From Leucocoprinus leucothites (lineage: Eukaryota > Basidiomycota > Agaricomycetes > Agaricales > Agaricaceae): a DNA stretch of 64,000 bases. The first letter of the stretch is position 1. Each line of letters opens with the position of its first letter. Position numbers and translations under genes: made by a program. Positions 22,261 to 34,900 of the stretch are shown piece by piece. The stretch covers positions 620,001 through 684,000 of the forward strand of contig JAACJO010000002.1 of assembly GCA_013368445.1 (NCBI GenBank). Direction: 5' to 3'. The notes below the pieces were generated by a model. That model did not search any database and was not told the DNA's origin. It was given only the letters and a program-made list of their open reading frames with translations.

Positions 22261-25200
22261 CTATCGCTCGTGTCGCCGCACGGCTGCAATCTGCAGGTCC
22301 CATCCCCCAAATACATACTTCACTTCAAACAGCCGTCGCATCTCTCTCCAGCCTCCACCTCCCTCCGTCTCCGTCTGCCCCGATCGAGTTCCTCCAACAA
22401 AAACAAAATCAGCAGGTGAGATCAAACTCCTCAGGAATGATCCCAGCAAAAACGCGATCACTGCCACCACTACCAGTGTTGACACAGGATACACTGACGC
22501 CCGGTTCTTCTGCCCTCGGCTATCCCTCTTCATAACTTCTTGGCCCACACCCCCAACCTCATCTTTCGTCGAGCCGCCCATCTCCCCTGCAGGCCCATCC
22601 GGCACCGCGGGCGTTCCCCCTTTTGTCTCCTTAGTACCTGATTCGGGACTAGCGTCTAGCCTAGCCTTCCCTTTTCCCTTGTCGCTTCCTCCAACTCCAA
22701 TCACAGAGCCGCCCATTCCCATTCCAAACCTCGTGAGTGGGTTCGGATAGCCTTGGAAAAAACCTAAAAGTCCTCCGGTACTGGGCACCGCATGGTTCAC
22801 ATGAGGTCCAACACCATCCTTAACCTCTCCCTATAATGCACCACACACCCGATCAGTTCATCATCTCAGGTAAAGTATAATTAACTCGGAATCAGGACAC
22901 ACGTACCGTCGTCTTCGGCGTTTCCTCGCCCATTGACGGCTCTTCTTTCCCCTTAGCCTCCGTCTCTCCCTTTTTCTTTTCCCCTTCTCCATCATTCTCA
23001 AGAGAATCCGAAGCCAAGGCAGAAGAACTTGAGCTCCCGGAATCATACAGATCGTCCGCTATTCCGACCGGTGTCTTGAGTTCCTCCGGTAGTGCCTCCG
23101 AGTCATTCGGTACCCTGCCAGTAACATTCGTCGTATTAGCATTTGTGATTTCCCAGGTGTGATATAACACGAGAGGATAAACATAGAATCAGGAATCCCG
23201 TAATCGGGTGTCAAATCAACAAGTGAGATAATGACTGCGTCAAAGCATATCAGGACACAATCTCCGTCGCGCGCAGAGACGTCGTGGCTGAACAAATGAA
23301 TGTAGGCACGGACTCTCGCCATTCATACCCGATGAAATAATGAAAATTGAGACGTATCACCGAGGCCGAATGGCGGGCCCAATGAGAGAGAAAGAGAGAA
23401 AAATAAACCACGAAAGAAATCACAACGCACCTCGAAATAACATTCATCCTCCCCACTCTATCATCCATCAGCTCTTCCCTACCCAAACTTGTCAATCCCT
23501 CCTTCTCATCCACAACCCCAACTTCCTTCCCATCCACAACCACCACCTCTCTTTTTCCCGAAGCCCTCCTACTCTTCTTCCTCACACTCCCCTTGCCGTT
23601 GACAGAATTGACATTGGTGGCGCTGCCAGAATTAGCGCCAGTTGGCACAACTTCAACCCATACGACCGCTCCATCCCCCCCAACTAAATCAATCCACCAT
23701 TGTGGTTTTTTCGTCTCGTCACCAGCTGCGTCCGCATGACCATGTGCATTCACCACCTCACTACCACCACCACCTCCACCTGTCAACGGATCCTTTACTA
23801 CCTCACCAAGACCCCACTCAATCTGCGACGTCGGTAATATAATCCGAACTAAATGTCGCGTTCCTCCCTCTCCTGACGAATGCATCGGCGACAATGGCAT
23901 AGCGTAGATAGCGTACTTCAGTGGTAATACACTTGCACTCGTCGTTGAGGATCCCCTGTCGGTCTTGAGTGAGATGAAACCGCCCTTCTGGCCCACCCTT
24001 ACATCTTTCTTCATTTTCGACCAAACTTTCACCTCATATCCCTCCGGATACATCTTCTTGTCCACCACCACCTCTGCCACGACCAAGTCTCCACGCGGTC
24101 TCGCCTCAGGTACACCACCACTCCTTGAAAACGCACTCACACTTCTCCCTCGTCTCTGCTCCTCAAACGCTGAAGCGGCCGCAATGATAGGCGAGAAAGT
24201 CGCCGCTGACGAAACAGTTCTCTGTCTCTGTCTTGCAGGCAAAGCCGAATCTGAGGTGAACGGTGAAGGAGTATTCGCTGTAAGTACAGCATCCAAAGTT
24301 TCCGAGGGTGTGACCGTCAACTCGCTCCCTCCACTCGTATTACTGGTCGCACTTTCTCTCCGTTCGTGACCAGTCTGAGAAGTATTAAATGGCGGTGGCG
24401 ATCTGAGAACCATCCGACTCGGTCTCGGCGTCACGATCTGTGCTTCCTCTCCCGCATCCCCGCTCCCGCTTCCACTCCCATCTTCTGCGCTCACCACACC
24501 CGTCATCGTCGCCGCTTTCACATGCCCGACTCCGCTCACACTCGCACTTCTCCCTGCCCCACCACCACCCCCTCCTTTCACAAAACTCGAAGGTAACCGA
24601 ACCAACACACAAAACCCCAGCCTCTTTTTCTCAACCTCAAACCTCTCCCACACAACAACCCTACTCTCATCCCTCTTCTTCAACCTCCATGCCGAAGCCT
24701 TCAGCCCCGCAAACATCTCTTCCTCTTTCCTCCCTACCACACCCATAACCAACGACGGTGCCGGAAGTCTCAAGATCGGCACTGGAACCACCCCAGAGCC
24801 TTTCACAAACGCCTCCAAAGCCAAAATACATCTCGGCGCGGAAGAATTAATCATCGAATTGACGGCAGCAGGTATTGATCCCGCGTAATCCACTGCAATG
24901 TACCTCGTAACGCGCGTTGATGGAATCATATAATTCTCTTTCGTATACGGATCGAGCGTTTCCAAAACCCATGCGTCGATGTACACACGCCCAATTGGTA
25001 GGACATGTGGATTATACTTTGCCGGCACAAACGACGCGACTGAGTCCGGACTGAAAGATGCCGAAACGCAATAGATGGCACGCCTGGTACTACTGCTTGA
25101 GTGATCGCCACCTGCAGCACTTCCACTCCCAACGCTAGACGAAAGTGTCCCATTCGTAGTTCCGTCCGTTGAATTTTGTCTCGAAATAGACTCCATCTGC

Positions 25201-28200
25201 GCAGTTAAAGATGATGATGTGGATGAGGAAGATGCTCCGGAAAGTGCTCCTCGGACAACCACGTTTGCGAGGTAAAACCCTCTATCCCTAAATGGAAATC
25301 CAGCTTTCGAGACCAAGAACGCCGTTTGACTGTCTGCACCGTATGATTCAAAAACTTTAACTGAGTCAAATCGATCGTCCCATCTTCGTCGACAATCCCA
25401 ATGCGTTATTGTAGGCACCAACTCATCCGCAGATATACCCTCAACAACCTTTGAGCCTCGATGAACAGGAATATGAGGTGAAACTCCCGGTACAGTCTTC
25501 CGATGCACGAGCAGCCCCTTGTCCGAAACGAGTGTCCAGTCACTATTAGGTGTATGAGCATTCGCGTCTTGTACCCACGACAATGCTTCCAAGGCGTGCT
25601 GCAAAGGTAATTTCGAGGATGACGGAAGAGCGTTATCTCCAGACGCGCTAGTAGGCGCTATGGCAGCCACAGCTTGTTGCGTCGTGGTTGTCGCCTGGTC
25701 AACGTAATATGTGATGAATCTCGTTAATGGACTAGAAATCTTGGGCGCTGAGGCCCATGTGTTTGCTGAATTCGACACAGGCTTCGTTTCCCCAGGTGTA
25801 TTATTGTTACCGTCGGCGCCAATCGTCACATTGTCATTGCCATTCCCATTATCTCCCCACTCGGCTCTTTTCCGTTTGATATTGCTCATAACGGGCGGCT
25901 GATCAAGAGGTATTCGTACAGGTTTGACGCGTTTTTGCTTGGAGAGGGCTTTGATCTCTTGTTCTGGGATCTCTTCCAAGTCGACATGAATCTTGGCCCC
26001 ATTGACCATAACCAGCCCTTTCTCCTTCCCAGGCGCCTTTCTGACGATTGTTAGCAATCTCTCGTCATCGACAAAAAGTACGTCATGTGCCAACGTCAAC
26101 CATAGCCCTCCTCCCTCCGCTGACAGTTTATGCCTTCTAAGGCAAGAGATAGTTTGAGGTGGAGGGTCGACAATAATATCCAGCGATGCTGCCCAAGTAT
26201 CGAGATCACAGCGAAGCTCCAGTTCAATGGCAGGTGAATGTTCGTTGCTATCATCGTCGTTCACATTCGTCCTGCGGCTCGCCGAAGCCTCGTACTCTAC
26301 CCTAAAACTCGACTTCTCGTGATCATACCGAATTTCGTTGGCTTTGGCACCAGCTAATCTCGTAACAGTAGGTGGCCCGCCGCACTTGATGGCGAATTCG
26401 CCGATTCCGGCTAGAGTACTAATCATCTGTGTTGGAATAGAAGTCTTCCCAGTCCAACCTTTAGGGTCGGACTGTTCGAGAAGGGTGAGGAGTGTTGTGG
26501 TGGGTGACAGGGCTTCAATAGACCATCCTTGCAAGTCGACTTGGGTACGGATAATATTTGGATCAGGTGGTGGGACATTGGGAAAGAGATGGGGCTCGTC
26601 TGCCGAAAATGAGAAAACGTGTATTGTATTGGGCGATTTGTAAACCGTCTTGAGTAGGACAGTATCACGTCCACTAGATGGATATGGGTTAAAGAAAGGA
26701 ATGACACAGTGGCATATGGAATAGCTCACTTAGCTGGCCATGCTGGCTTGGTCTTATAGTGCCACAGCTCTGTCAACTCATTTGTATCTTCTAGTAGTAC
26801 TCCATCGTCGTGCTGCTTGTCCCAATATACTCTGGCCCCGGGTGATACAACGGTCGCGAAGAGATCCCAGACGTTCACTCCAACAAAGGTCGCTTCGGCA
26901 CGATATACGACAAGAGTGGGGTCGATTGAGTCCAGCTGCGTGATAGAAACACCCCTTCCCTCGGTGGCTAGATCATGATCAGTACCCACAGTGCCACAAA
27001 AAATATAGAACCAAACCCACTTCTTCGCCATTTTGCCTCCGGCTCCTGTAATAAAGACGAAAAATAAATGTAGTTTCTCCGCACACGAGACAATATCGAC
27101 TTCTCGCTAGCAGCCGACCTCTCCGTTGCCGTGCGAGTGATCGCGTTCACCGAAGATGATGTCGAGTTTCCGCTATTCATAGTTCCCACAGACGTGGACG
27201 TATTATAGCTGAGATCGGCTGTGCTGGCAATATCTTGTAACATGGTTTGAGAGATGAAGTGCGAAGACGGGTCGCGTTCCTCTACTTCCAAGATGGATTT
27301 GGGTATACCATTCAGTCGAATGCCACGAGAAGCAGGAGAGACTTCGATTGTGACTTTGACCTTGAGAACGGAATGTGCATCAGGAAGGGCGGTATGTGTG
27401 AAACGAAGGATGATCTGGTCTTGTGAAGATGAAGGGGAGGAACTTGTCCGAAGAGCGCTCGCAGACCAAGGCAATTTCTCAACTTCCTCAGAAGAGGCTT
27501 TTGTCGTGACTTGAACATCCCAACCCTCCAACGACGGTAATATGCATTCAATTGAGCGCGTCAAACGTCTCTGTTCCCTCAAAGAATGCACCTCCTCCAT
27601 CCCTTGCACCTGTTCAATTGGCGTCGAATGCTCATCCTCTTCCGGTATTATGGCATACTCCACATTGAGCGCCTCTCTGTCGATCTGGTAGCGTATCCGG
27701 TCTATTGAGACACCATTCCCATAACCAGAAAGCTTCGCAACACGACCTCCACGTTTTACCACTGTCTTGAACAGACTTAGGGTCATGGTCGAGAGCTGTT
27801 GTGCCATAGTAGACACAGAAGGATTGAATCCCCACATAGCTTTGAAGTCATGTTGCCAAAAGCACGTTATACGCAGTCGCGTCGGTTTCTTCCTCCCTTC
27901 GTCACTGTCACTGCTCGATAGCGGTTGTACGAGCTGTATGCACCATGCAAATACTGGACGAGATGAATCAGGGGGTAATCATAGTTGACAGCAATATGGA
28001 GCGTACATTTAACGTGTGAGCGTACGAATGGAGGTGAAGGGCGAAGATAAGCAGGTTCGTCGGCTGAACGGGGAAGAGAGGTGGAGATGTCAATGACGGT
28101 GTTTGCATCGTGAAAGAGTCGTGATATTGTAACTGCATCGCGGGGGCTACATCTCATTAGAGCAAAATCCACAATTTAGAAAGATAGACAACTTACTTTG

Positions 28201-28808
28201 CAGGCCACCCTAACGTAAAGTTCGTCTTTGAGATTCTGGTCTTATGGTCAAACATCTCCAACAAGTGCGCCTCTTCCACAGCAGGATCCCATTCCTGTCT
28301 GAGTTCCGGCGTCGTAAGTACAGCTTTCCAAGGCTCCAGCGAGAGCCCTTCGTCTGCCACTGCAACGTCTAATAGCATTCTGTACACATCGTCACCACCC
28401 TTCCCCGTATGTCGGTGGACAATGACGTCGGCGAGTTCTGGCACGGTTGAAAGACGTGATTTGCTCTTCTTGTTCAAAGAATCCGTTGCTGCCGAGATCC
28501 GCTTCCAGTCAGTGGGTACAGATGATGTTAAAAGCTGTCGAAAATGTGCTTCTGCGTCGTTCAGAGCATTGTACCATGATTGCCGTAGTCTGGGGGTCGT
28601 GGAGCATTAATGATGCAATATTTGGGAAAGTCATCGGCCGCGAAACATACCTAGAGCCATCCGACATTGCTTCGTGAGGGTTGATATGGGAGGAAGGGGG
28701 CGAGGAAGATGACGGAGTCGTGTGGAGAAGGGAGGATGAGCTGAATCGGCTGATCCTCGAGTCGTGGTCCTCGATGTGACCAGAATAAGCGCCAACATCA
28801 GAGTCCAT
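22261..28808 (-). CDS. Giant START-domain protein with C-terminal membrane segment
   Basis: The minus-strand gene runs from ATG 28808 to stop 22261, about 1,900 residues. Joins I can follow: a Ser-rich N-terminus; the first START-like region (LRQSWYNALNDAEAHF.. and GWPANPRDAVTISRLF); HVK joined to LFAWCIQLVQP; RITCFWQHDFKAMWGF; EAKWRR joined to TEGRGVSITQLDS; and WPAN joined to GRDTVLLKTVY. The very long exon 26684-23431 follows. It holds a clear START core (DWTLVSDKGLLVHRKT, WDCRRRWDDRFDSVKVFESY, SKAGFPFRDRGFYLA, ITRY-type VTRYIAVDYAGSIP). The last exon has one hydrophobic segment (YPVSTLVVVAVIAFLLGSFL) near the C-terminus. START domains bind and move lipids. A repeated START protein tethered by a tail anchor suggests lipid transfer at a membrane contact, which is inference. 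The splice between 23431 and 23114 is uncertain. Confidence 0.8.
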
Positions 28809-29124
28809 TTCGGGAACACCGCATCATACGCTTGTCGGGTCGCCGGAAATACTTATGGTAAATTCCCTCTTCTGAGCATTTTCTGCGACACTGGAATTCC
28901 CTCCTCCCTCAAAAGATTTATTTCTCAAGAATACCTGTATCCTCCATCCTTTACCACAACATGCACGTTCGCAACGTCACTCTAGCTGCAACCCATTTTC
29001 TTACCTAACTCCGCTGCCTTCCCAAACTCCGAGAGCCGAACGCCAAATTCAATGACTCAACCCTTTTCACAGAACCCAATTATTAATTGCACAACAAGAT
29101 GGCTCTCGAGGCTGGTATGACTAT
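28809..29124. other. Intergenic between two minus-strand genes
   Basis: This is the 5' flank of the START-domain gene and the 3' flank of the F-box gene. No additional feature is seen. Confidence 0.6.
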
Positions 29125-30605
29125 TTACACCGGTGAAGTGTCTAGAGAGTCACGCAGGTCCACCTCGACACGATAGCCTGCATACGGCAGTCCATTATTC
29201 AAAACGGCACCCTCTATCATGCGAGTAAATTCACTGCGCTTAGAGATGGAAAGCCCATAATACGAGACCGAGTCAATCTCAATCCTCAGCATCTCTAGAT
29301 CATCACACCTATTCAACATTAGCCCAAGCCTACTCCAGTATCCCAACCCATCTCGTGGGTCGTCTTCGCGACAGCGATAGTTTTTTCGACAGACATGTGG
29401 CTTGATACGAAGAGTATGGATTCGGAACTTCAGTAGGAGATTCTGGAGTTTTGGCATCCTTTGTGGCAAGGCTGGTGCTACGATGTTAGTGAGCCATCGA
29501 AGCATGAGCTTCATATCCTTGTAGTCTTCGCCGTATACGTTTCCTCTGAAATCCAGAGAAAGCGAAGTCAACCTCGAGTACGACTTCATCTTTATCCAGT
29601 CATCGACTGTTGAAAAGTCATAAGCGAAGACTTTTCAATTCCTGCAGACGTTTACTCACAGACAACGCCTGTTCAAACATAGAACAAATGGACTGGTGAG
29701 AATTTCATTGAAGATTTCGGGCCTCAAATCTCACCATTTAACCTACGGGGCATCTGAACACTATCCACATGCACATTTCCCTCTAACTTCAATCTCCTCA
29801 GTGCTGGCCCAACAGCACCAATAAGTCTCCTCATCTCAAATATCCCTCCATTTACCACCGTCAAGTCCTCCAGGCGCTTCAGGCTAACAGCGCTCAACCT
29901 CAACCCAAAATAATCAGCCAGCCAATACCCCGTCAACGTTCTCGCACTCCAATGCTGTGGATCATCCCTCCTTGGAGGGAAAGGAAATCCGATAGAAAGG
30001 CTCTTCAAATGGATTTGGTCATGTCCTTTACTCGCTGTCGGCTCCTTCGGGTAATGCCTAATGACCTTCAGCTGGGAAAGTGCAAGTTGTTCAAGCCACC
30101 TTGCATCCTTCAAGAGATAGTTCAACGTATTGAACCCATCTTCTATATAATATCCGCTGATCTTGAGTGCTCTGAAATTAGGTTGAGCAAAGACGTTACG
30201 GAGGGCATTCACGAGTTGCCCAGGTTGTCTCCTCGTCAGAATATGGTAGTCTTCATGAAGGGCGCTCATGTTCAATGATCGCAGCCGTGTAAGATGGGGA
30301 AGGAGGTCAACGAGATATTGAGGATTCAAGGAATAGGACAACGATTGGATCGTCTCGCCATATCGTTGAGCGGTGACCGTATTCCGGAAGCGCAAGAACC
30401 CAGCGGTATTAAGCTGACAGTAACGTGGATGACGAAATGATGCATGGGTATACAGAAAACACTGCGCAGCATTATGAAATGCTCGAGAGACAAGGGTACA
30501 AGCGTGGATGAGTTCAAGCTCAAAATCGGCTAGAAGATATGAGAAGATGAGTTCGAGTAACTCCGGAGGGAAGTCTGGTGATTGCTGGGGCGCCGACGAG
30601 GACAT
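29125..30605 (-). CDS. F-box protein
   Basis: Three exons (30605-29735, 29668-29660, 29606-29125) give about 453 residues. The ATG at 30605 is used; the frame extends upstream only to a GTG. The N-terminus FPPELLELIFSYLLADFELE..HACTLVSRAFHNAA is a typical F-box, which binds Skp1 in an SCF ubiquitin ligase. The rest contains irregular leucine-rich segments (LTRLRSLNMSAL, LKSLSIGF, LEDLTVVNGG, LRRLKLEGNV), the usual substrate-reading part of basidiomycete F-box proteins. The middle exon is only 9 bases (encoding about GVV). It is needed to keep the frame into FDDWIKMKSYSRLTSLSLDF. This is one of the large, fast-changing fungal F-box families, so the target is unknown. Confidence 0.8.
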
Positions 30606-31907
30606 AGCCACGAGACAGTCCTTGGGGACCTAGAAGGAGACTGTAATCATTTTAAGGTATATTTTACCTCTATTTAAGTCCTCAACTGCGAACATCGTAC
30701 GTCTCCCCACGCCACACAGGACCGATTGGTCAACTAGAGTGTTCTTTTTCCACTGCGAACTATCAAACATCAATGTCAACTTTGATATGATGGTCTTAGA
30801 GTCCCATTACCAGTTCAAGTTGAAATATCATCATATTATTGCGATGATGGTGATGAAATATGGATCCAGTAGCATTGATCAAGCCAAGACAGGACTGTTT
30901 CGATGCTCTCCCCTGACTCATGACCCACTTCCCATGAAAGGATGCGCCGTCTCCTCACAATCAGTTGATGGGGTTTACAATACTGCCTCAAGCTGGACTC
31001 GGGCTGGAGGCCTAGCGGCAGTCGCCAGATATAGATCGTAAGGGAGATCCTATCAATGATATCAAGTCTAGGTGTCCCCCTGATCAGAACCACAGAAGCA
31101 TCGCCTTTGAATAAAGCCATTGCTTCCAGGTCGATTCGTCCTGGAAATAGCCACTTCGGCGAGATTGAAGTTAGAATCATGCTTGTATAGTAAGCATTCG
31201 GTGATTCCACTATACCGGAGGGTTGAAGCAACAAGGGTCCAATGATAAGTAAGTTGCAGTGCTCACAAATTGAACGTTTGGACTCACAAGGTTCGTTGTG
31301 AATTATCCAAAATACTTAGTCTGATACCCACCGAATATAGAAATTTCTCTTTCCTCCATCTTCCTCTCGACTTTTGCAGCAGGCTCCCTTTCGAGATGAC
31401 AGAAGGGAGCGTGGGATTTACTTCTCCAGATGTGGCGCTAGTGGTTGACAAATTTGGCAACACCTGGCAGAGTTCCTTGGACGTTTAACGCGTTCAGCTG
31501 GTATTTCACCAGTATCGCTACGAAACGCACTGACCAATCTTTCATGATCAGTGGCTGGCTATACTTTGTTAGCGGTTTCTAGCCACTTTTGGCGAGTAAA
31601 TTTGGGTCAGGATCGCCGTCGTGGTCCAATTATCAAGTGGTTGAGTGAGTGCGGCGAGAGAACTCTAGGGATACGTGACCGAGCATTCGCAGTGTACTTA
31701 GCGCAAGCCTTGTTCCTGGGCTCCGCTGAACAGGAAGGCACCCGCCGTTGGATCAGTAATTACATATGTTGGGTGTGCTCGATCAGATTCATAAGAATTT
31801 GATCTAGCATACCCAACGTCACGCGAATGAGCTTATTTGACATGTAGTGCTGTAATCCAAACCATGCCAGCCCACGAGTCAAACCTCGTTTCTTTCGTCC
31901 CCTCCCC
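30606..31907. other. Divergent intergenic region, possible relics only
   Basis: It lies between the 5' ends of the F-box gene (minus) and the RBR ligase gene (plus). The longest frame is 132 codons on the minus strand (31234-30836). It shows no recognisable motif, no family resemblance I can name and no splice partners, so I do not call it. Confidence 0.5.
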
Positions 31908-34900
31908 ATGGCATCTTCAGCCTCTGGAGAGAAGTCCCGCGCAAAGTGTAGGTTATTTCAAGGTGGAAACTGTCGATACGGTACTAAGTGCAGGTTTCTC
32001 CATGAGGCGGGTCAGAGTCTAGTGAGTATTATATAGTATATACCATCCTCCCCGGCGTCTTGACATACTAATATCAACCGCAAATGCCAGACTCCTGAAA
32101 ATCGAAACGATAATATAAGTGCTTCCACTCAGGCGACTCCTTCCGAGTCGTGAGTCGTCTGGTACCGTTGTCCGAGCTTGCTCCCTGATCTATCATCCAG
32201 TACCTCTGCATCGGCCGATACGCAAGCTACTAGAGGAAAAGGCGAAAATGTGATTCGAGCTGTCAAGAGGGTGGACAAACCTTGCCATGCCTTCAAGGCC
32301 GGAAACTGCCAATGGGGGGATAAGTGTAATTTCAAACATGATATATCGGTATGTTCTACCAATGCTGTGCCCCTCAGGAAGCTCTTAAATTCCCTCGAAG
32401 GTCCTGAATACTCCGAGCGCATCTTCCTCAACATCGAACGCACCTTTAGCCTCCACCGGTAAAAACGCACGGCGAAGGAAAGGGAAGGGAAAGAATTCAG
32501 CCTTACCAACCCCCAATGGTGTTGCTACATCTCAGACGAGTGTTGAAGAGGATCTTCGTGGTCAATTACAAGCAGAGGCTACAAGAAAGATCCAACAAGA
32601 AACGGCTTCTTTAGCCCAAGAACGTGTTGCTGCTGCTCGCCGGGAGCTGCAGTTGGAGAGAGAACGCCAGGAAGCAGCTCGTTTAGCCCAAGAACGTGTC
32701 GTTGCTGCTCGCCAAGAGCTGCAGCTGGAGAGAGAACGCCAAGAAGCCGCTCGTTTAGCCCAAGAACGTGTTGCTGCCGCTCGCCGAGAGCTGCAATTAC
32801 AACTGGAGAGAGAACGCGCAGAAGCCGCTCGTTTAGCCCAAGAACGTGCTGCTGCCGCTCGCCGGCAGCTGCAGCTGCAACTAGAGAGAGAACGTGAAGA
32901 GGCCAAAGAGAGGGAAAGGGCCGCCAGGCGCCGCAAACAGGAAGAAGAATGGGCTCAGGAGTCGAGCATGACGATCCAACAGGTCGTCCTCAATTCCTTT
33001 GTAAAGTTTGGGGCTGGCTTGACAATCCAACATGTCATAAGTGGATTTGAAGCCTCTCGAATCCTCGTCAAGAATCTTCCTATGAACGCAAAACCGACTG
33101 AAGTCCTTGAACTCTTCACGCAGCAAGGGATCGCCGAAGAAGACCTCGTCATTCTTTCCACCGACATAATTGGTGGCTTTCAACAAGCCACTATCTTGGG
33201 AAAGGCGGCCGACGTTGATACTGTCGCTATTGGGCTGGATGGCATCGAGTTTCGTGACCAGTGCCTTGAGTTCGTTGTGTGCGAGCGCTCATCACAAGGC
33301 CGCACAATGGGTGCATCGAACCGTAATTCATATCATCTCACTATTTCATGGCGCCCCGCCTTCCTCACTATGCTTGCCCGCTATCCACATCTTGAAGTTT
33401 GGGATATAAGCCAAAAGGCTCACGAACTCGACCGAGAACTCCTTAATGGACAGCGCGTTAGAGCAGCGATTCACTGGGAGCCACAAGGCACCACACATGA
33501 TGAATACAATTCTGCTTATCCAACTGGTCAATATGCAGTCAAGATAACAAAGATATCAAGTGCCACCACTGTTCAAATGGTCAAAAACTTTGCTGGTACT
33601 CAAAGGGTGGAGATATATCAGGATCCCACTTCCTATACTTCAAATGATGTATTCACTGCACTAAATTCTCACCTTCGGGGCCTGGCTAACACCACTCTTC
33701 GCACCTTCAACCTCGAAAACGTCCTTCGACCGAATTCTGTCTCTGCAAAAGCGATTTTTAGCACCTACGAAAGTGCCAAGTCGGCTCACGACAGTCTGAC
33801 TGGCAAGGTCTTTGGGCCCAATTTCCCGTCCCTACGTGTATTCCTATCCGATCCACATCGATTCCTGATTACTCTTGACGAGAAACAATATGACGCCCAG
33901 GAAACTCAGTGGATGGAACTTTGCGAAGGGAAAGTCAAAGAAGCTACTATTCAAATTAAGCCTATCAATAAGGGAGGCGAAAGGAAAGTTATCGTTTCGT
34001 TGGTTGGCCGCGACAAGAAGGTGGTGGGTGCCCTCAAGGTTCGCATCGAGAGCATGGCTAGTGGTCAAAGGCTCGATGTTGCCCATTGGCACCCCACCTT
34101 CAAGTCTCGCAAGGGCCAGGAGTTTCTCGGTGGCCTATACGACACCACTGGAGCCTACGTTCGCTCCGACTGGAGGCACAACTGCGTTGTTGTCTTCGGT
34201 GGCCCGGAGACAGCTGAAGACGCCAGGTCTCGAATCAAGAAAGAGGTCGAGCGTATCTCCTCCGAACAGTGGACAATACCGCTCCAACGCAAAGCACTGG
34301 GCTTTTTCATACGAGAAGGGCTAGCGCAGATGCAAGCCCTTCTTGGGGAAGAGAATGTGACACTTGATGTTGGATCTGCGAAAATTGTCCTTCATGGGGC
34401 GGATTTGGAGGAGGCTCGACATCATCTGAGGCAGCTCATGGATGCGTTTTTGGATCATAATTTGGAGTCAAAAACCGCTCCTGATGATATCTTGTGTCCC
34501 ATATGCTATGACACGGTATCACAACCAATTGAGATCAGCTGCAATCACATCTATTGCTCTTCTTGTCTTCGCCACTATATCCTTTCCACACTTGATAACC
34601 ACAGCTTCCCGCTTAAATGTATGGGTGATGACGCTACGTGCAACCACCCTTTCTCACTCCCTCTCATCAAGAGATTCCTACCTCCTCAACGATTTGAGCA
34701 GCTGATGACGGCTGCTTTCACCTCGCACATTGACAAGAACCCCGAGACTTTCAGATACTGCATCACTCCAGATTGCTCTCAAGTCTATCGCGTCACGGTT
34801 TTGCCGCATGAGCTCCAGTGCCCTTCATGCTTCTACGAAATCTGCACCGCTTGTCATGTAGAGGGTCACGCTGGAATGACGTGTGCTGAGAAATGCCAGC

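Noticed and set aside
30606..30611. Earlier start of the F-box protein at 30611
   Set aside because: The codon is GTG. The ATG two codons downstream (30605) is the sensible start in a eukaryote.
30836..31234. A 132-codon minus-strand frame upstream of the F-box gene
   Set aside because: No domain, no splice partners and no recognisable homology; likely chance.
32562..32936. Minus-strand Ser/Arg/Ala repeat frame
   Set aside because: It is the reverse complement of the coding minisatellite in the RBR ligase gene.
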